A DNA stretch of 64,000 nucleotides from Quercus robur (GCF_932294415.1 NC_065535.1:83101862-83165861), one strand, 5' to 3'. Counted from the first letter of the stretch, positions 35,359 through 48,180 are shown. A program made the numbers and translations. The notes: generated by a model not told the origin, from the letters alone.

Positions 35359-38300
35359 TCAATCATAGTAATGTTTCAAGAATTTGTCGTTGATGGGGCT
35401 AATTCTCAAACCATCTTCAGTTGTATTAGTGTTGATTTCCTTCAATTCCTCAACTGTAGCTTGTATGCCTTCTTCAAATATGGGTGGAGCATCCTTAACA
35501 TCATCTTCGACTTCTTGGTTTATGGGCACCATTGTACGCCTTTTTATATTCAAGGCTTCTCCAGTATTCACTTCCCAAATGGTTCTACGTTTCATACAAG
35601 ATGGAATGGAGCTTCGAATCTCATTCAAATCTTGATCAACAATAAGTGTGTCGTTAGCACCTCTAAGAAGGAAATTTGTCCTCTCATTCTGCTTTCGTCT
35701 TGCCTTTAAATCTTTTGAGAGTCGAGAAAGGATTGAATGACTGAGCCTTGTGAGAACTGAACCTCGAGTGCCAACTTGAGAAGGGGTTGAGTGACTGAGT
35801 CTTGTGAAAATAGAGCCTTGAGTGTCAACAACAGAGTTATCTTCTTGAGTCCCTAACCTATCAAAGACTGAGATATGTGAAGTGGGTCGCCCAATGCGAT
35901 TAAAAACAGATGATTTCTTTGATAGATTCGAAAATTGTTCTTCTTCCTCATAATTTGCCGAAATTACAGAAACACTAGCTTTTCCGGGGAATATGAACAA
36001 GAGTTGGTGGGGTGTATCCAATTCCAGCCTTAGAACTTGTTACACTGAAACCTTTAGCCTTTGACACTTTATGTTCTTCTTTTCCAGAGGCTTCAGGGAT
36101 GAGCTTACCCAAACCACTTGGCTTTTCATGGTCATAACCAGCTTTAGCCATGAGTCTATATGCATTAGGGTTAAAACCCTCTTTGGTTAGTTTGGTGGGC
36201 AAAGTCCCATGTTCAACATTCGGTCATTGGGATGGTCTTGTGAACCCTTTCAATGGTTGGCTTGAGATTCTTGATTTTGTGATTTTAGCAACTGGGAGAG
36301 CTAATCCCTGCAGATCTTCCAATACTGACTCTCCATCTCTTGAAAATGGTGATTGACCCTCTTTTCTTTTGGTGACTGGGACATAGTGTAACATAGGAGC
36401 TACCTTAGTTGCTTTAGAAACTTGATGCTTCTTCTCTTCTATGGAAGTCTTTGTTTGCTTGGTTTCCTTCTCCTCAATTGGCTTGGCTTCCTTCTCCTCA
36501 ACTGGAGAGTCAATCCTTGAAGTTTTGTAATGGAGGTTTACGTCTTTGCTAGATGGTGAAACAATGACTTGTGCTTCTTCTAGCATATCATCTTCCAAGT
36601 AAAATTTTGCATCAGCAAAATGTGATTCAACTACAGTAAAGGGCTTGTGATCAGCTACTATCTTCTTAACTTGTCCATTTTGGAAATATTTAAAGCATTG
36701 GTGATACGTAGATAGCACAACACCATGCTCATGCAACCATGGTCTTCCAATAAGCACCTTGTAAGTGGTCTTGGCATCAATGACATGAAAGAGCGCACTT
36801 GATTCCATTTCACCAATGAGCATATGAAGTCTAATCTTTCCAATAGCTCTTTGTCCACCTTGATTAAAGCCTTGAATCATCAATTTATTGGGAAGTAGTT
36901 CATCCAAGGTGATTCCAAGTTCTTTCAATATTTTGAGTGGAAGGATATTGACTGCAGATCCACCATCAATAAGGATACGATTGACTTCTTGTTCTTGAAT
37001 GTAGCCAGTCACAAATAAGGGACGATTTTGAATCTTGGATCCCAACAAACGATCATCATTAGTGAAAATGATTGAAGACCAATATGCTCTATACACAATA
37101 GCTCGCTCTATTTCTTCCTCACTATCTGAAGAGTCTTCTTCACCACTTACTTGATAACATGTAAGAGATGAAAAGATATAATTCTCGGGAACTGGCACTG
37201 GGGAGAAAGCTATTTTCACCTCAATAGGCTCAAATGAGCCAAATTGAATGGTGAAATAAGTAGAAGTGGTTGTTGAGGCTACCATGGCTAGATTGGCAGT
37301 TGCAACTTCATCATCAAACGTGATCTTTCCTTGATGGGCTAGCTCCATGATTTTATCTTTCAACACAAAGCATTGTTCTATGGGGTGGCCTATTAGGCGA
37401 TGATACTTGCAATACTTGGGATCATTTGTTTGGTCAGCCTCTTCAGGACGTTTCATCTCCGGTAGCTCAATCAACTTCAACTTAAGTAGATGATCCAACA
37501 TGTTGGAGATATCGGAATCAAGGAATGGATATTGCTTTTCTTACATTTCTTGTAAGGTTGGTCTTCTTCTTCTTTCTTGTGTGAGAGCATATGTCTGTTC
37601 TTTTATCTTGGGTTTAACTGGAACTTTGAGAGGAGCAGTAGTTACAATCAAAGACTACTTGTTTTCCGGTTTAGGAGGGAATTTGCCCCCTTTGCGAGTA
37701 TCTTGTCTTTCTCTCCCATTGTAGGGTTCTTGAACAGGCGGGCCTTGGTGACCATTGGAAGCAATACTAAGCTCCATGTCATGAGCACGTGTTGCTAATT
37801 CTTCAAATGTTTTAGGCTTTATTCCTTGAAGAATGTAGCTTATAGCCCAATTCATTCCTTGAATGCACATCTCAATTGCAGAAGCTTTAGATAATTGATC
37901 CTTGCAGTTGAGACTAAGATTTCGCCACCGTTGAATGTAATCAATGACAAGCTCTTCTTTCCACTGCTATGAATTGGTGAGTTCTATTATGCTAACAGTA
38001 CGTCGAGTACTATAAAAACGGTTTAGGAATTCTCGCTCCATTTGATTCCAACTATCAATGGAGCCGGGAGTTAGATCGGTATACCAATCAAACGCATTTC
38101 CCTTCAAAGAGCGAACAAATTGCTTGACCATGAGATCCCCATAAGTTCCAGCATTGTTACAAGTTTCCACAAAGTGAGCTACAAGTTGCCTTGGATTGCC
38201 TTTACCCTCAAACTGTTGGAACTTCGGTGGCTGATAATTTTGAGGCATCCTCAAGAGATCTATCCTTTGAGTGTATGGTTTAGCATAGGCAATGGATGCT

Positions 38301-39052
38301 TGACTTCCACCCCCAACTTGGTCTTTGATAGCCTCCTTGATTAACTCCTTGAGCAGGTCAGGAGAGATAGACCCCTCTGTAGAGAAATTGAGATCCTTTG
38401 TTGAATTTTCAGGTCTGTCATTATGGGTTTGTTTCGGCCTAAAGCTTTCATCTTCACGATTCAATCCAGATGTATTCCCCATCTTATCCATTAGGAGAGT
38501 TATTTGTGCGTCTCTCATTGCTTCCCTTTCTTTCATAGACTTCATTAATTCTTCTAAAATCTGGGCTATAGTCGAGACTTGTTCCTCCAAAGATGTTATG
38601 TTAGTCATCATGACTAGCATGGCAAATGAGCTAACAGAACGAGGAGAATCCCTAAGCTTGGAAGCAGGAATATCATCTAAAAAAGAGAATTCAGAGCCAT
38701 CAAGTGCTTTGTTTTCTTCTTCAGCTATTGGAACTTCTTGGATTGATTCCAAAGTTTGAGACAAAGCTAGCTGAGATAACATTTCTTTGACAAGATCAGC
38801 TACGTCTTTGCTTGCCCCCTGTGTAGATGAAGTTGTTTGCGACTTCTGAACTTTAGAAGTGTTGAGAACAAGTGAGGGCTGGGGAATGGATGTTGTTTGA
38901 GCATAGACCTTTGCAAGAGCTTTTGTTCTTCTCCTTGTCATAGGTCCAGCATAGGAAGCGTCAGAACTTGACGAAGAGTTTGAATCCATTGTAGGATCGA
39001 CTTCACTTGTTCCAAAAAGAGGGTTGTTGATTTGAGTCTTCTTTGAAGCCAT
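35359..39052 (-). pseudogene. Ty3-type gag-protease relic, frame-broken, no reverse transcriptase
   Basis: Minus-strand remains of a plant Ty3/gypsy polyprotein. The gag starts at 39052 (MASKKTQINNPLFG) and includes the retrotrans_gag core (KQFVRSLKGNAFDWYTDLTP, then FLNRFYSTRRTVS). It continues in the same frame through in-frame stops at about 37967, 37655, 37540 and 36224. A knuckle-like CKYHRLIGHPIEQC lies near 37410. The aspartic protease has RILIDGGSAVNILPL and LIGRPWLH. A further segment, KASVSVISANYEEEEQFSNL, with repeated SVFDRLG-type motifs, lies in another frame (36021-35359), so there is a frameshift near 36000. After that, where reverse transcriptase should begin, the sequence changes to the tandem repeat at 34.6-35.1 kb. 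Non-coding in effect, and probably a gag-bearing non-autonomous element or a deletion derivative. Confidence 0.8.
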
Positions 39053-39105
39053 AGGGCTTCAAAAGATGTGACAATTTGATGAAGAAGAGATGAGAGGTAG
39101 AGATT

Positions 39106-39123
39106 GTCCCACTGGGCGTGCCA
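39106..39123 (-). other. Probable primer-binding site of the gag-protease relic
   Basis: The minus strand reads TGGCACGCCCAGTGGGAC between the probable LTR edge (…GTTTACA) and the gag start. The matching tRNA is not identified. Confidence 0.5.
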
Positions 39124-39129
39124 AAAATT

Positions 39130-40214
39130 TGTAAACACAAATTTTTCTCAATTGTAGAAAATCAAACAATTGAAAAGAAATAGAGTTTGCAAATATAAAT
39201 TTGTATTGATGTATAATAAGTACAATCTCTATTTCAATTCTTTTACAAAAGAATACCCTCTGATTCTATCTTCATTGAATTTGACTCGAACAAGAATCTT
39301 TTTGACTTTGGTTGGAAGATGGATTGAACAGTCTTCACAACAAATCTCTAGCTTTGAGCTTATTAGAGATTTGTTGTTCTTCAAGTCTTCGAACGTGAAG
39401 GCTCTTAGGTTGAAGTTCTTCGGGGCTTTAGAAGCTTGATTCGTTGAGCTTCATAGATTTGGGTTTGTTGAGGTTTATGGAGGCTTTTTAGCTTAATTCC
39501 AATAGAACTTCAAAGAACTCGAACCAGAGATCTTCTTGATTTTGATTGGAAGATGGATTGAACGATCTTCTCAACGAATCTCTAGCCTTGAGCTTGTTAG
39601 AGATTTGTTGTTCTTCAAGTTCTTCAAAGTTTCTTGAGACAGAATTTCTCCAGAGCTTAGGCCTCTTGAAAACTTTGTGTCGAAAATGAGAGGGGATGTT
39701 TTCTATTTATAGTGATTTTAGAGGATAAGTTCCACTTTGAATTGATATACTTGAAAGTATGTAGTAGACTTTTGATTGGCCCAAATTCTTCTTAGAGATA
39801 ATTATCTCTATTTATCTATTTTGACAAATATCATTTTTTGATAAAGATAATAATCAATAAAGATAAATAATTATCTCTATTTAATTTATTTTAATAAAGA
39901 TAATTATCTATCAATTTTGAATAGAAAATTTATCTTTATTTTATTTATTTATAAAGATAATTATCCATAAATTTTGAATAGAAAATTTATTTTTATCTTG
40001 CGGGCCGAATGACATTTGGCAAATTTTAATATGCCAATGTGATGTTAATTTGGATGACACATGTCATCATTTGACTTAATTAATTTAATGACATATTAAT
40101 TTGGAATTTGTCACTAAATTTTTGATGTGGTAATTGGCTTGACAAATTTTTGCCTCCTACACACGTGTTTGCATATGTTAACTCCAATGCAATGAGTTTG
40201 GTCACGTGTCTACA
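39130..40214 (-). repeat. Probable 5' LTR of the gag-protease relic; outer edge uncertain
   Basis: The inner edge reads TGTAAACACAAATTTTTC on the plus strand, next to the primer-binding site. A plausible outer edge is GTGTCTACA at 40214, but no second LTR or TSD confirms it. Inside, segments 39283-39385 and 39512-39624 are direct copies (GGAAGATGGATTGAAC, CTTGAGCTTGTTAGAGATTT, GTTGTTCTTCAAG). Confidence 0.4.
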
Positions 40215-41769
40215 TTATGTCAATTTCAATGCACTGGAGCTAAGCATTATCCATATTTTTATTACTAAAACTTATAAATTTATAATCTTAATCCATTAAA
40301 ACGAGTTAGCTTTACTACACGTAAAGATGTAAAGATGAGATGTGCAATGAGTTTGGTCAGCCAATGGAAATTTCTTATGGGTTCAAGTTCAACTCTTAAA
40401 ATAATAATGATAATAATAATAATAAAAGAAAAATCCACAAGTTAATTAGCAGAGGGTGACATTTCCCAAACCTAAAGAAGGGTTGGGCCTTCATTTGACT
40501 CAAACTAGTACCAAAACTCAATCGGAGACTAAACAATGAGGGAGATACCTTATGGGCTCGTGTTTCGAAGGCGACTACTAATCTCATAATCAATCTAGGC
40601 CTTTTTCATGTGGTAGTTGAAGGAATTGCTATCGAATTTGGGCTTCTTGTAAAGGATTTATACCGTTGCCAAATGGGCATAGATGGGTTATGAATAGTGT
40701 GGCAGTTCATTTTCTTTCATATTGTGCTTGAAAGTTTGAAGGGATAGAAGAGAAGAAGATACCTTATCACATGCACTTAGCGCAAAATGAGGATTGTTTT
40801 TCTTTTCGGAGGCAAATGGTTATTCCTTCTTATTGTTTGGATGTTTTAAAAATCAAAATACGAAAAAAAAGGAAATGATAATACATTATATAATTTGACA
40901 AATATATCATTTTTCTATTCATCTTTTGTACTTAACTCTTTTATTCAATTTAAAGGAATAGATATTAATCAAAATCATAAGGGTTAAATTGGCAATTTAA
41001 TTTTTATTTAATTTTTAAATAGACGTGGAACTTTTCCCCTTCCCCTCCAAATTCCCCCGATTTTATTAGGAAATTAATAATGAGGAGTTTGGAGGGTATC
41101 TCACCCCCTCAAAATCCTCTCAAACCCAGCTTCCCCCTCTCTTCAATAAATAAAAAAGAAGGTTAATTAAACAAGTGATTAGGGAAAGCAATGGGTCATC
41201 GTTAAGTTTTATGAGTGATACTAGGATACTAAAAATTTTAATTCAAAAGATTTAAAATATATTGATGTATCACTAATTACATAAAATTAATTTAAATATT
41301 CATTTATTAGGTTGTTAAAATCTATCAATCATATTCTTTGCCATATCAATTTGTAAACAATTTGAAGTAAAATTCATAATAGCTTTAGCATTTTTTTTCC
41401 TTAAAACAAAAAGAAAAGAAAAGAAAAAGATTTGTGTAAATATATTAAATATGGGCATTCAAAATTTTGTGCAATAATATTAGAAGTCAATAAAAAGTTA
41501 AACTTCTTTCATGTTATGTAATATTTATATTATAGATATTGTATATTTTAAACTAAGTACTCCATTTCATGTGTTTGGATTTTGGATTAACTTTTTCCCC
41601 TTAACTTATTAATTAATTTATTTATAAACAGATTTTTAAAGATTCACGTACAATTATACTTTTATCAAATAGAGAAAAAAAAAAGTGAATAAAAATTTCA
41701 ATAAAAAACTATTCAATCCGTGCTTTTCAAAAGCATATCTTGTTAAATTATCTTCATATTGTTGTATTA
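40215..41769. other. Spacer, no gene seen
   Basis: The frame at 40396-40593 is short and motif-free. Text near 40600-40740 faintly resembles a transposon RNase H tail but is too decayed to call. Confidence 0.4.
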
Positions 41770-42092
41770 GCATCTTCACCGTCCTTTATTTTGGTCCCAG
41801 GAATTTATGCTGATTGCAATTTCTGTATTTTCTCGTCTTCAGAGTTTTTATTTTTATTTTTTGAGTAAATAGTAATACTTATTAGAATATATATAAAAAT
41901 AGTAATATTAAAAGTTTTAAACCTGATTTATAATACATTATTTAACAAGAGTGCAACTATAAAAGAGTCTAAATAATATGATATTATAAGTAAAATCAAT
42001 ATCAAGAACTTCGGCATATAATAATATTCACATTTGTATTCATTAATATAAAGTTAAATATGGTAAAATTATGTAATCTCTCATGCCAATAC

Positions 42093-42127
<35 letters not shown>

Positions 42128-42433
42128 ATACAAAAAAAAAGATATTTTTCTAGGAATTTTAATACATTTTTATAATGTGGTGTCAATAATTGACAATTTG
42201 ACATACATGAAAGTGATGATTTTTGGTGTAACACAAGTTGCGAAGAATTTATGTATATAATATTACAAACAAGAACATAGGACAGGACAAAGGACTAACA
42301 TGAGCTCAACGCTTTTTTTCTCTCTAGGTTCTCCCAGGAGTCCTAGAGGTGAAACTTTTTCGTCTCTGTACGAACAGTTCTCTCATCAACACAGTAGAAA
42401 CATTTTGGTTTTACAGTTCATGGTAAGATAGTC

Positions 42434-44029
42434 ATGGAGGATATCTTGAATAGATGTGCGAGCTTACAGCTATCAGAGAAAGAGGGAGCAGAGGTTATTA
42501 TAGATGCTCCAATGACAGAAAGTAACAGAGTGTTGGCCAGAAAGTTCTTCACGAAACGGCGTGTGAACCTGGAGTCGGTGGCTCAGGTTCTAAGATCGAT
42601 CTGGAAAACAAACCAGAGCTTCGAGGTTAGCGACTTAGGAAATAATAAGGCTCTCTTTCTTTTCCAAAATGAGGATGATGCAGATAAAGTTCGACTTCAA
42701 GGCCCTTGGTCTTTTGATAAATACTTCCTTGCTCTGCACAAGCTGAAAACAGGGGAAGCAGTGAATAAGATCAAATTTGACAGGATGGCGATATGGATCC
42801 AAATACACGGCATCCCAACCATGTTCCAAACCAAGGAGGTGGGGTACAGCATAGGGTCCACCATTGGAGCGGTGGAAAGTGTGGACGCAAATGAAAAAGG
42901 CTTCTGCCTTGGAAGCTTCATGCGCATAAGGGTAATGATAGATATTTCAAATCCGTTGTGCAGAGGCCGGAAGGTTCGACTGGGAGAATCAAGTCAGTTC
43001 TGGGTTGACTTCAAGTACAAGCAAATGTCAATATTTTGCTACCTTTGTGGTTTGGTGACTCACGATGAAAATGATTGTTTGGTGGGGCTTCGCCGTACTG
43101 AACGGATGAATGTAGAGGACAAGCCGTATGGGCCATGGCTGAGAGCAACTCAGGAAAGACTTCAGAAACCTCAACTTGTCTTGGCACCATCTCGGGACAG
43201 CGATACAAAGGTACAAAAGAACCCAGACCTCCATAGTCAGGCTGGCATGGGATCGGACCGGCTTTCGCAAAGCTCAGTGAAGGGAACTGATCTCCAAACG
43301 ACGGCAGTAAAGGTCAATGGAAAAGGTGAAACTGACGTGGGGACAGTGGTCGCTTCTACCGAGGCAAAAATCCCGCAAATCCCTCACGAGCAGCGAGGCA
43401 GTCAGTTCGAAGAGCAACTAAAGGAGATAGACGCAGCGCTTTTTGGGGATACGGCTGACACAACAAATCTCCATAAAGCTGTGCTGAACACGGGTGTGAC
43501 TGAGATGATTCAAACAAATGATCAGAAAACCCATACGCAGATGAAGGTGGAAGGAGATGCCAGGAATGATGGGCCCCAGGAAATGTCAAAAAGCAACATG
43601 CCAACTATTGGGCCACAACCACATCATGGGCCAGCAAATAAAGCCCAGGTAAACCTTTCTACTCTTCCTCCTTTTAATATGGACCCAACCTCATTGACTA
43701 GCCCCACAAAGCCTAAACCGAAAAAGTCCAGCCCAATAAATCTAAAGAAAGACCGTGTAGGACTAGCCATGCAAAGAAAAGAAAATGTTTTACGTAGAGG
43801 GACAGTAAGGGTGAAAAGTGATGACTTGGGGACGGGCACCATGATGGAAGTAGAACAAAATGAAAAGAGTGGCAAGCGTAGAACTCGATCCCCCTTGAAA
43901 GATGTTTCGGGTTTGGTGGAGAATGTGAAGAGGAAAAAGATAGAAGGGGATGTCATGGCCCTTAGCAAAATCATGGCTCATGAGTTGGGATCGGTGGTGG
44001 CTGCGGGTCAGCCCCGCCGGGAACAATGA
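42434..44029 (+). CDS. LINE ORF1 protein, DUF4283 plus CCHC zinc knuckle
   Basis: A 531-residue open frame. The DUF4283 part reads RVNLESVAQVLRSIWKTN, GPWSFDKYFLALHKL and AIWIQIHGIPTMF. The zinc knuckle is CYLCGLVTHDENDC near residue 201, preceded by FWVDFKYKQMSIF. The tail is long, basic and proline-rich (TKPKPKKSSPINLKKDRVGL) and ends AAGQPRREQ. Its layout is the same as the ORF1 at 22478, but the sequence is clearly divergent. The stop overlaps the ORF2 start in ATGA (44026-44029). The frame is fully open although ORF2 is broken. Confidence 0.9.
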   Translation: MEDILNRCASLQLSEKEGAEVIIDAPMTESNRVLARKFFTKRRVNLESVAQVLRSIWKTNQSFEVSDLGNNKALFLFQNEDDADKVRLQGPWSFDKYFLALHKLKTGEAVNKIKFDRMAIWIQIHGIPTMFQTKEVGYSIGSTIGAVESVDANEKGFCLGSFMRIRVMIDISNPLCRGRKVRLGESSQFWVDFKYKQMSIFCYLCGLVTHDENDCLVGLRRTERMNVEDKPYGPWLRATQERLQKPQLVLAPSRDSDTKVQKNPDLHSQAGMGSDRLSQSSVKGTDLQTTAVKVNGKGETDVGTVVASTEAKIPQIPHEQRGSQFEEQLKEIDAALFGDTADTTNLHKAVLNTGVTEMIQTNDQKTHTQMKVEGDARNDGPQEMSKSNMPTIGPQPHHGPANKAQVNLSTLPPFNMDPTSLTSPTKPKPKKSSPINLKKDRVGLAMQRKENVLRRGTVRVKSDDLGTGTMMEVEQNEKSGKRRTRSPLKDVSGLVENVKRKKIEGDVMALSKIMAHELGSVVAAGQPRREQ

Positions 44030-47000
44030 GTGCATTAAGTTGGAACTGTAGGGGGCTTGGGAACCCCCTCACAGTTAAAGCACTCCACAAAATAGTGAAG
44101 GAGGAAGATCCCACATTAGTCTTCTTAATGGAGACCAAGTTTGATGTTACTGAGATGAAATGGGTACAAAGGAAGCTAGACAGAAAACAGGGGCTTGTGG
44201 TGCCTTGTATTCGACCGGGGGGGGGGGGGGTGGGCTTGCTCTCCTATGGCAGTGCTCTACAACTGTGGAGGTCCAAACTTACTCTCCCAACCATATAGAT
44301 GCTATCATTTCGGAGAATCAGGGTGCAAGGAAATGGAGGTTTACCGGTTTTTATGGGCACCCCGAAACTAGTAGACGCAATGAATCTTGGACGTTGCTCT
44401 CAAGGCTCAGTAGTCGCAGTGACTTACCTTGGGTGTGCATAGGGGATTATAATGAACTCATGTTTGCAAGTGAAAAGGAGGGTGGTAATACTAGACCTGA
44501 GGGTCAGATGAAACAATTTCGGGATGCCATAAATAAATGTAAACTCAGGGACTTGGGGTACAAAGGCTCGGCTTTCACTTGGCGGCGTAGATTGGGCAAC
44601 CGTGGGTGGATACAAGAAAGATTAGACCGTGCTCTTGTCTCCACCAATTGGGTTGGGATGTTCCCACGTTCCAAACTCCTACATATTGCTTCCTCTACTT
44701 CTGACCATAGCATTCTTCTCCTAAAGGCAGCCAACCCCCCTCGACAGAAATTTAGGCATTCAAAACTATTTCGCTTCGAAGCCATGTGGCTCATAAATGA
44801 GGCGTGTAATGAGGTGGTTCAGGAAGCGTGGGCAAGAGGTGTAAACAGGGGCTCTCAATGGCCAATTGCTAGCTGCCTGGAAGAGTGCCAATCCGCTCTA
44901 ATGTCATGGAACAAAAATAGTTTTGGTCATGTGGGTAAAAGAGTCACTGCTCTGCAAAAGAAGCTCCAAATTCTGGAGAATTTGAACATGGGGGGTACAG
45001 TGTTGAATGATATTCATGAGGTTAGATTAGAGTTAAACAAAGCTCTTGCCATGGAGGAAGATATGTGGCGTCAGAGGTCAAGGAATAGTTGGTTGAAAGC
45101 AGGGGACAAGAATACGTCTTTTTTCCACACTAAAGCATCCAACCGCATGCAACGTAACACTATAGCCAGGGTGATGGACTCCAATAACACATGGATTGAA
45201 GATGAGGAGCAGATTGGTCTTGAATTTGTACAGTACTTTGCTGGCCTCTTTACCTCCTCTGACCCTCGGATTGAGGGGGAGCTCATCAATGCAATTCAAC
45301 CGAAGGTATCGGATAGGATGAATGCCTCTCTGATCAGAGATTTCCAAGCAATGGAAGTTGAGAAAGCCTTAAAACAGATGCACCCCACGACGGCCCCGGG
45401 CCCGGACGGTATGCCCCCCTTATTTTACCAACATTTTTGGCCTACGGTCAGAGAGACTGTTATATGTAATACCTTAAACTTTCTTAACCACGGCATGGCC
45501 CCGCCCAAGCTCCATGAGACGCATATTGTGCTCATCCCAAAAACGAAAGATCCGGTAAGGGTCACAGACTACCGTCCAATAAGCTTGTGCAACGTAGCTT
45601 ATAAATTGGCTTCAAAAGTGGTGGCAAACAGAATGGAGGTAGTGCTGCAGGAAGTTGTAGGTGAAAACCAAAGTGCATTTGTGGCAGAGAGATTAATCAC
45701 AGATAATATTTTAGTGGCACATGAAGTGATGAATCATATTGGCAAACGTAGAAAAGCCAAATGTGGGGAAATGGCGTTGAAATTAGACATGAGTAAAGCA
45801 TACGACCGGGTTGAATGGGAGTGCTTAAAGCAGATAATGCTAAAACTTGGCTTCCATGGGCATTGGGTGCAAATTGTAATAAGGTGCGTGTCGTCGGTCT
45901 ACTATGCAGTGAAAATTAATGGGAAGCCTTGCGGAGAAATACGTCCGTCACGTGGGCTTCGTCAGGGCGACCCACTCTCTCCATACCTCTTCATCATCTG
46001 TGCAGAGGGTCTATCTACTCTAATCCATAGTTCAGTTAAACGGCAGAGACTAAAAGGTGTGGCTGCCTCGCGTGGGGGACCGAGCGTGTCTCACCTTTTC
46101 TTCGCTGACGATAGCCTCATTTTTGGGAGGGCCTCATTAGAGGAATGTGCTGAAATACAGAGGGTGCTTCATGTCTACGAGAAGTCATCAGGACAAATGT
46201 TAAATCGGTCGAAAACCTCTTTATTTTTCAGTCCTAACATAGCTGAGGGGTTAAAGGAGTCAATTAAGGCTATGTTCGGGGCAGTTGAGATTCGGCCTCA
46301 TGAATCCTATCTCGGGCTGCCATCCCTGGTGGGCCGATCAAAAAGCAATACTTTCACCAATTTAAAACAGAGGGTCGCAAACAAAGTGTCGGGATGGAAG
46401 GAAAAACTTTTGACTACTGCTGGTAAGGAAATTTTGATCAAGGCGGTTGCCCAAGCAGTACCGTCTTACTCCATGTCTTGTTTTCTCTTGCCGAAGAAAT
46501 TATGTGATGAACTCACTTCCCTGGTTTGGCAGTTCTGGTGGGGCCAGGTTAAAGATGAGAAAAAGTTAGCTTGGTTAAGCTGGGATAAGCTGTGCATGCC
46601 AAAGGAATTGGGCGGTATGGGGTTCAGGGACTTGAGGATGTTCAATTTGGCACTCTTGGCTAAGCAAGGTTGGAGGTTACAAACAAACTCTTCTTCCTTG
46701 TTTGCCCAAGTGTTTAAGGCGAAGTATTTTCCCCACTGCTCTTTCTTAGAGGCAGATTTAGGCCGCCGCCCCTCCTATGCCTGGCGGAGCATTATGGCGG
46801 CACAAAGGGTGGTGAAAAGGGGAACGAGGTGGCAAATAGGCTCGGAGGAGAGTGTACGGGTGTGGTGTGACAAATGGATTCCTAAGCCGTCTTCCTACAG
46901 TGTGGTCACTTGTGAAGAAGCTTGTCCTAATGTTGCTCTGGTTTGCGACCTCATAAACAGAGCATCCATGGAGTGGAAAGCTGAGCAAATCCGCGGCTGC

Positions 47001-48180
47001 TTCACAGAGGAGGAGGAGGATGCGGATGCTATTTTAAGCATCCCTCTAAGCTTGAATCGGCCCAAGGACAGATTGATATGGGCGGAGTCTCCAAGTGGAA
47101 AATTTACGGCTAAAAGTGCATATAGGCTAGCCTATGAGGCGGATTTTGGTGGCAGCAAAGCAGATTGTTCGAACCCATCGGTGAGGAAGAACATATGGAA
47201 GGGGCTGTGGAAAATGAATCTTCCCCAAAAAGTAAAGCATTTTGCTTGGAAGGCAGCTAGAAACATCCTGGCTTCTAAAGAGGCACTACAGCAGCGGCAC
47301 ATTGCAGTGGAAGGTGGCTGCGCTCTATGCAGGAACTTGACGTAAAATGTTATCCATATTCTCTGGTTTTGTGATCATGCCAAGGATGTGTGGAACTCGA
47401 GTAAGCTCTCGCTTCCTTTTGATATCGAACCTAATTGGTGTTTTTTGGATATTATGGAAAAGCTTCTTCAATATGAGGAAGTGCACCCCGGCCTGGCCGA
47501 ACGGTTTGTCTCAGTGTGCTGGGGTATCTGGAAAGAAAGAAATGTAATCCGGACGGGTGGAAAGAGTAAACCTGGTAGGGTCACTTTGAAAACCTCCCTT
47601 GGTCTAATGGACGAGTTCCAGATGGCCAATGAGGGTCCACAGAAGCCAGCTGCAGTAAGCCCTGAACCAATTCGCTGGGTGCCTCCACCACCTGGTCAGT
47701 ACAAGGTAAACTCTGATGGGGCTGTGTTCGCGATCCAGAGAAAGGGGGGGGCTGGGCGTGATGATCCGTGATAGCAATGGGAATGTGATCGCTGCTCTAA
47801 GCAGCCCCACAGTGGGTCCCCTTGGCGCCCTTGAGACGGAAGCCAAAGCAATGGAGGTTGGCATGCACTTCGCTCTTGACTTAAACATCCGTGATGTGGT
47901 GGTTGAGTGTGATGCGCTGGCTGTCTTCAATGCAGTCCAAGGTTTAGCGTCTCCTTGCTCTTCGATCCTCTTCATCGTGGACAGCATCCTCCAGCAATCT
48001 CGTTGGTTCAGGTCATGTTGTTTCACCCATACAAAAAGGCAGGGAAATGTCCCTGCCCACATGTTAGCACAGTATTCCAAGTCTTTAGTTAGTTACGTTG
48101 CTTGGGTAGAATGTTGCCCGAGCCATATTGAGCAGGCCTGTGCTCAGGATATTGATGTAACTACTTTTCTTATCGCTTGA
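44026..48180 (+). pseudogene. LINE ORF2 with two G-run frameshifts and one stop codon
   Basis: Endonuclease, reverse transcriptase and RNase H polyprotein spread over two frames. It opens with SALSWNCRGLGNPLTVKALH. The frame shifts at the 14-G run 44217-44230 and continues with FTGFYGHPE, GDYNEL and STSDHSILL. The reverse transcriptase has APGPDGMPPLFYQHFW, YRPISLCNVAYK, KLDMSKAYDRVEW, RQGDPLSPYLF and FFADDSLIF. The zf-RVT part has GCALCR. A TAA stop lies at 47343-47345, just inside zf-RVT, after which the same frame continues with VIHILWFCDHAKDVW. A second shift occurs at the 8-G run 47745-47752. The RNase H end is in the other frame, with GLGVMIRDSNGN, ETEAKAMEVG, VVECDALAV and GNVPAHMLAQ. 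The catalytic residues remain, but the frame cannot be translated through. Confidence 0.9.

Noticed and set aside
40600-40745. Possible RNase H tail of another LINE
   Set aside because: Only a few residues resemble it and the frame is broken; below what can be defended.
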